Shown piece after piece: positions 48,701 to 54,700 of a DNA stretch of 64,000 nucleotides (positions within the stretch are counted from its first letter, which is position 1; each line of letters starts with the position of its first letter). A program made the position numbers and the translations under genes. Where the stretch lies: assembly GCA_035222895.1 (NCBI GenBank), contig JAVYIG010006798.1, positions 47,607 to 111,606 on the forward strand, read 5' to 3'. A model generated the notes under the pieces. It saw only the letters and a list, made by a program, of their open reading frames with translations. It was not told the DNA's origin and made no database searches. The DNA comes from Strongylocentrotus droebachiensis (taxonomy: Eukaryota > Echinodermata > Echinoidea > Camarodonta > Strongylocentrotidae).

Positions 48701-51700
48701 TTTTTTAAATTGAACCGGTTGATATATTTCATTGACGTTTCTTACAGGTATTCGGACAATGATCCCGGTCAACTTGATACCTCATTCATGTATAACGGAG
48801 CTGTATTTCTTGCGTACGCGAAGAAAATGACCGAAAAGAAGCTACGCAAACACAGAAATTCATGAATATCAATCAATATTTTTAATTAAAATAAAATATT
48901 TTAAATTTAAATCAGTCAAGTCTTTATTTGATATTTATTAGCTTATTTTTAATTAAAATATAATATTTTAAATTTAAATCAGTCAAGTCTTAATTTGATA
49001 TTTATTAGCTTATTTCATTGATTACGGAAGCTAAAGGCTGAAAAGTTTGATGCCGCGGACGAACGCAAAATGGCTGCCACAGCAAAGAGCGCCCGTTTAA
49101 CGGGCGCAAACAGCTAGTCTATATAATAATACTCTAAGGCGTCGAGGGGGGTATCTGGGGTCCATTTTACAGCGCCCAAATCTCCCCTCCCGCCCGCCCC
49201 CGGTCGCCGCCGGGCGGTCCCGCGGACGGACGACGTTTTAATCTACCCATTTGGCCACGTCCCCGTTCGATCTTCGGTCGTGGTCGCCGTCGACGTCGAT
49301 AAAGGCGGTTTCGGGGTCCCGGGGAGGACGGGCGGACGAGGGCACGGCGGGCGTCGCGGATTGCAAGGAGGCGACGAACCCGCGAGAGCGAGTCGGCAAG
49401 GCGTGCATCCGCCCTCTGTGCAATCATTATCAACAAAGAGACACACAGCGGACGAGAATCTACTCTGTCAATGGATGTAGCACATCACGTAGTAACGGGT
49501 GTGGATTACCTCGAGTTTAGGCCTCTTGCTATAGGATACGCTTTGTAGCATGTAAGAGAAATACACATTAACAGATGACTCACCCGGGTGAGGGGATGTA
49601 AGAAATGCACGCTCTCACGGGTTGGGCTTACCCGTGTTATGCGTCTTTTTATATGATATGCTTTGTAGGCCAGCCGGACCTGCTGCGTGTACGAACGTAC
49701 GTGTATAATGTATGCGATGATTCTACGCTCACCGTCACACGCACAGCTCAGTTGCTTCGTCTTTGATTCTATGATGATTGCCGTGATTTATATATAGTTT
49801 ACGTGAATAGAGGTATGCAAGCAGGGTTACAGTTGGTATTATCCTGTTCATGTTTACTGAATTTTGAAAATCATTCTTCAAAGTAAAGTTTTCACAAGAA
49901 ATTCATCGTAACTGACAGTTCAGTTGCAAGCTAGCTGCCATGAGGCACGGGCAGTGCAGTGCGCCACTGCTGCCGAGCACTGTCGGAACTGTGACTGTGT
50001 GTGAGGTGAGGTGAGCTGAGCTGAGCTATTATAGAGTAGACTCGACAACATTTTGAAATTGCTCTTATTGCCCCTATATTTCAATATAGTTTCGTGACTA
50101 TAGAGGTATGAAACCTGAGCTTAGATTGTGATTATTCTGTCCATGTATAGTTGTATGCTAAATTTCGATAATCATTTTTCAAAGTAAAGTTTTCACAAGA
50201 AAATCAGACGGTCGTTTAAAAACATAGCCATTGGCATTGTCTATAGCTGGATAGAATACTTTTACTATGATACAGTTCCTTCATCAAATCAATGCATTAA
50301 AACGGGTATTACTGTGCGCCATTCATGGTCAAACAGCGTTATAAAAATCATCTAGATTCTAGGCCTAGACCTTATATATATAGATTCTATGTGATGTAGT
50401 AGAAATAGGATGTGATGTTTAATGGACAAATTAATCAGTAATCATAGCTATCTCTAGACCTTTTCTTCCCCAGAACTCTGGGGCTTAAAACCGGCCGTAA
50501 TTGCAGCAGATGCTGTATTTTCTGAGCTGAAGTGAATTTTTATTTTTTTAAATTGAACCGGTTGATATATTTCATTGACGTTTCTTACAGGTATTCGGAC
50601 AATGAACCCGGTCAACTTGATACCTCATTCATGAATAACGGAGCTGTATTTCTTGCGTACGCGAAGAAAATGACCGAAAAGAAGCTCGCCACGCAAACAC
50701 AGAAATGTATGAATATCAATCAATATTTTTAATTTGATTACGGAAGCTAAAGGCTGAAAAGTTTGATGCCGCGGACGAACGCAAAATGGCTGCCACAGCA
50801 AAGAGCGCCCGTTTAACGGGCGCAAACAGCTAGTCTATATAATAATACTCTAAGGCGTCGAGGGGGGTATCTGGGGTCCATTTTACAGCGCCCAAATCTC
50901 CCTTCCCGCCCGCCCGCCCCCTGGCGCCGCCGGGCGGTCGAGCGGACAGAGGGCATTTTAATCCAGCTGCTCGACCACGTCCCAGCGCGGTGCGACGTCC
51001 CGGTCGTCGTCGGCGTCGTCGATGCGTCCGCACGTCCTACTTATCCGTCACGAATTTCATGCTTTAGCATGAAGTAAAAATGGCCGAGCAGTCTGAGGCG
51101 CTGGTTGCGTTCGATTCACCGGCAGCTTTTGCACTTTTTGCACGCACGGGTTCGATCCCGCCTCCGTCACAAGTTTTTTTTTCTTCCCTGTGTTTGTTTT
51201 ATATATTTTAGATTTTGTAATCTTTACCATTTTTTTAATTTTAATTAAAATGTAGACCTAATATTTAAAATTTAAATGAGTTAATTCTATATTTGATATT
51301 TATTAGCTTATTTCATGATGAAATCAATTAGATCTAGATCTAGGCCTATAAATAAAATCAGCGCAACAGATGTCTTCCCATCCACGTCCAAACTTAGAGA
51401 CCTATTTCCATCATTATTGCCGGGATTTTTATATAGTTTTTGTGAGTGGAGGTATGAAATCAAAGCTTATTTTGTGATTATTCTGGCCATGGTTACTGAG
51501 TTTTGATTATCATTTATTAAAGGAAAGTTTTCACAAGAAAATCAGAGAAAAACATCGTTCAGTTTCAAGAGCTCTGCCGTACGCATACAGTGTGTAGTGC
51601 AGTGCATGCACTCTAGCTGCGCTGGCTGCTCGACTGAGTGAGTGAGTGAGCTATTCAGAGTCGAAGAGACTATGAAGGGCCAAACATGCCAATATTCGAC

Positions 51701-54700
51701 AACTATACCATCCATGCGACTATTTATGTCTATCCATTCATTGAAGTAGGCCTACACGTGAACACAACAGCGGGCAGGCCGAAGTGCCATAATTAAGATC
51801 GTTGGGGGGGGGGGGGGGGCAAAATATTTTTTTTTGCATCTTACATGTAACAAAAAAAATCTGCATCTTACATGTTACATGCAGACCCCACAAAACATTT
51901 TTCAAAGTGTGGGGGGGGGGGGTCAGGTAGATCGAAGCGAGTTGAGTGTAGGCGTGGGGTCCACGGGTTGTGGGGGGGGGGGCGAGGGGGATCAGGTGTA
52001 TTGAAGCGAGTTGAGTGTAGGCGTGGGGTCCACGGGTTGTGGGGGGGCTACGGGGGGATCGGGTAGATCGAAGCGAGTTGAGTGTAGGCGTGGGGTCCAC
52101 GGGTTGGGGGGGACGGGGGGGGGATCGGTAGCTCGAAGCGAGTTGAGTGTATGCGTGGGGTCCACGGGGGTAGAGTTGCGTACCAACTACGCTGAGCGTA
52201 CGCAAGATGGACGCAAACAATTAAACATGTTCAAATTTTTTGTAGCAGCGCCCCATGGATCTGTGGCTGAGACAAACGCAAAATGGCTGCCACAGCAAAG
52301 AGCGCCCGTTTAACGGGCGCAAACAGCTAGTGTATGCATTATTCTTATCTGACAAGTTTTGTTCTTTTAGAACGTATTCATAAGCTACTCATGAGGGACC
52401 TTAAATCCACAAGCCTTGCTTTCAACCAAGGTCACCTCATCTTTCTTTTGTAACGCCATATTCTGTAAACTTGTTATATTCATGGCATATTTGTAAAGTG
52501 TGTTATGAAAGAAAGATAAATAAAACTTGAAACTTGAAACTTGAAACCTTCTGGCTCTCAGCAGACTCTTTTGAGAAGAGATTCCATTCATGCGTATGAG
52601 TATTCCATATTGATACTTTCATTAAGTATCAACACATAATCTACAAGTACACATCACAAATAGCATAGGATAGAACATCATCTTACCGCTGAAATTTGAG
52701 ACAGTGAGTATGAAGCAACTGTTGCCGGCCCTGCTCTCACAGAGGACATCTCGTCTCATGGTCTTGCGTCTCTCTGGCTGGGCCATCAGGTCATCGAGAT
52801 GCTGGCACAGGTCAGTGAAGGTGTAGGGGTAGCAGTGGGCAAGATAGCATGTGTCGTCTTCGTGCTTGAACTCCTGTGTCAAAGAAACAATGTTAAATAG
52901 AGTGTGAACAGAGGTTCTGGTAAGAATATATTGCTTTTTTCATAGGTGTGCTTGACAACAAAATTAACTAATTGGCATAACATTCATATTTCAAGCATTT
53001 CAGTGGAATCAAAACATAAAGAGCAATGTACAATGCTTTGGATGATAATAATGAATCCTTTATTTTATTTGATAGACAAAATCAAATGCATCATGAAGAT
53101 TTACGTATATCAAAATCTGGGGGCTTTTACTTTTCACCTGTTTACATTATATATCTCTTATCTTCAATCTATTTTCTTATATTCATTTTTCTTTTTATCT
53201 ACGCCTTCCTTTTGCAAATAATGCTATCCTTTAATTCTTATACAATTGGTCAGATGATCTAAAGTACTCTAAAAGGCTTGGAGAGTATGCAATCATAGTT
53301 CACACAGAGCTTAATGAAAGCTGAATGATGATAGTCCAACATACAACTATTTTAAACTACACTAAAAAATGCACCATAGGAATACTTGATATCAATAATT
53401 ATCATTATTGTTACCAAAACCATGACCATTACCATTATCGTTACCATTACCCTAACCATTGTCATTACCATTATTGTTACCATTATACATTACCATTACT
53501 ATAACCACTGCCATTACCATTATCATTAACCATTATCATTACTATTATCGTTACCATTACCATCGTCATTACCATTATCATTATCGCTACCATTACCATT
53601 ATGGATAGCATTACAGTTACCTTTACAATTACCATTACCATTGACGTTATCAATACAATTATCGTTACCATTATCATTATCATTACTATTGCCATTACCA
53701 TTATCATTATCATTATTATAATATTATTGTGACAAACAGAAAATCAAGATAAAGAAGAAAAAATAAGCGACAATCACTCCCTTACCATTTGCCATTCCAG
53801 TACATGGTATGTAATTTCAGGGTGGAGGAGGCCATTTCTGTTGAAACCGTAGCCCCTACTATATGTGATGTGATGACCGGCCCTAACCCAACCTTGGCCA
53901 CTAGACTGGGCTTCCTTCTCAGAGTATATCAATGGTCGCATACCTGTGAGTGGATGGTGGAAGAAAGGATGACAGTCTTTGGATGGCTTCAAATGATTTG
54001 ATCAACCGACATACTTCAAGTTTTGGAAAGCTTGAGAACAAAGAGTTCCATATTTACGAATACTACTTTATACCTTGGAGGAGCTGACGAGAAAGACAAT
54101 CTAAACAATTAGTGTTATAGATCGGAAATACAGAGAAATGCTTTAGGATATGGACTACAAAATAATGACAACAATAATGTGAAATTAGACCACTAGGGTG
54201 CAACATAAGAATCGCGTTGAACATGATTTGATTTTGATCTAACACACATTTTCCATTGACTCTAGCTCAAGTTACCTAGAGGAACATATCAAACAAATTT
54301 GATATGATAAATAAACCCCCCAAAATAATGAAAACTATGGGTTTAAAAAAAAATCATTTATTTATATTTATTTCCACGTCATGATAAAAACAAAATCATA
54401 TATTCTTCAACACAATAATGAGATATCTGAAGTGGAAGGATCATGAAAAGCACATAAATGGCTTGTTAAAAAGGATCCTCACAAAATATACAAAATAATA
54501 TGTTATTGACAAGCATCAAAGTATATTCTGATTAGTGATTGAGAAGAGTGCTTTTTAGAATAAATGCAGGCCCTTCCTATTAAAATTAAAAATAAAGTTG
54601 AAAATTTATACCATACACAAGTACACAGCAGAGAGACATGTAAAAGAGTTTTTAAAATTGTACTGAATGGTTCAGCTAACTTTATGACAATTGTTATTTG

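Larger units (their letters stand above)
50834..52330 (+). mobile_element. Non-autonomous Helitron, tandem copy 3 (diverged)
   Basis: Shares the first 110 bp and last 70 bp with copies 1 and 2. The middle is different: a tRNA-like sequence at 51081, AT-rich DNA and a G-rich minisatellite. It ends with the hairpin at 52302-52320 and CTAG at 52327-52330, followed by T. The outer A (47377) and T (52331) make an A-T target for the whole array. Confidence 0.85.

Noticed and set aside
51738..52313. Pro-rich frames with THTLNSL repeats in Helitron copy 3
   Set aside because: Minisatellite translation.
53483..53713. Met/Ile/Val frame
   Set aside because: ATTACC microsatellite; not a membrane protein.
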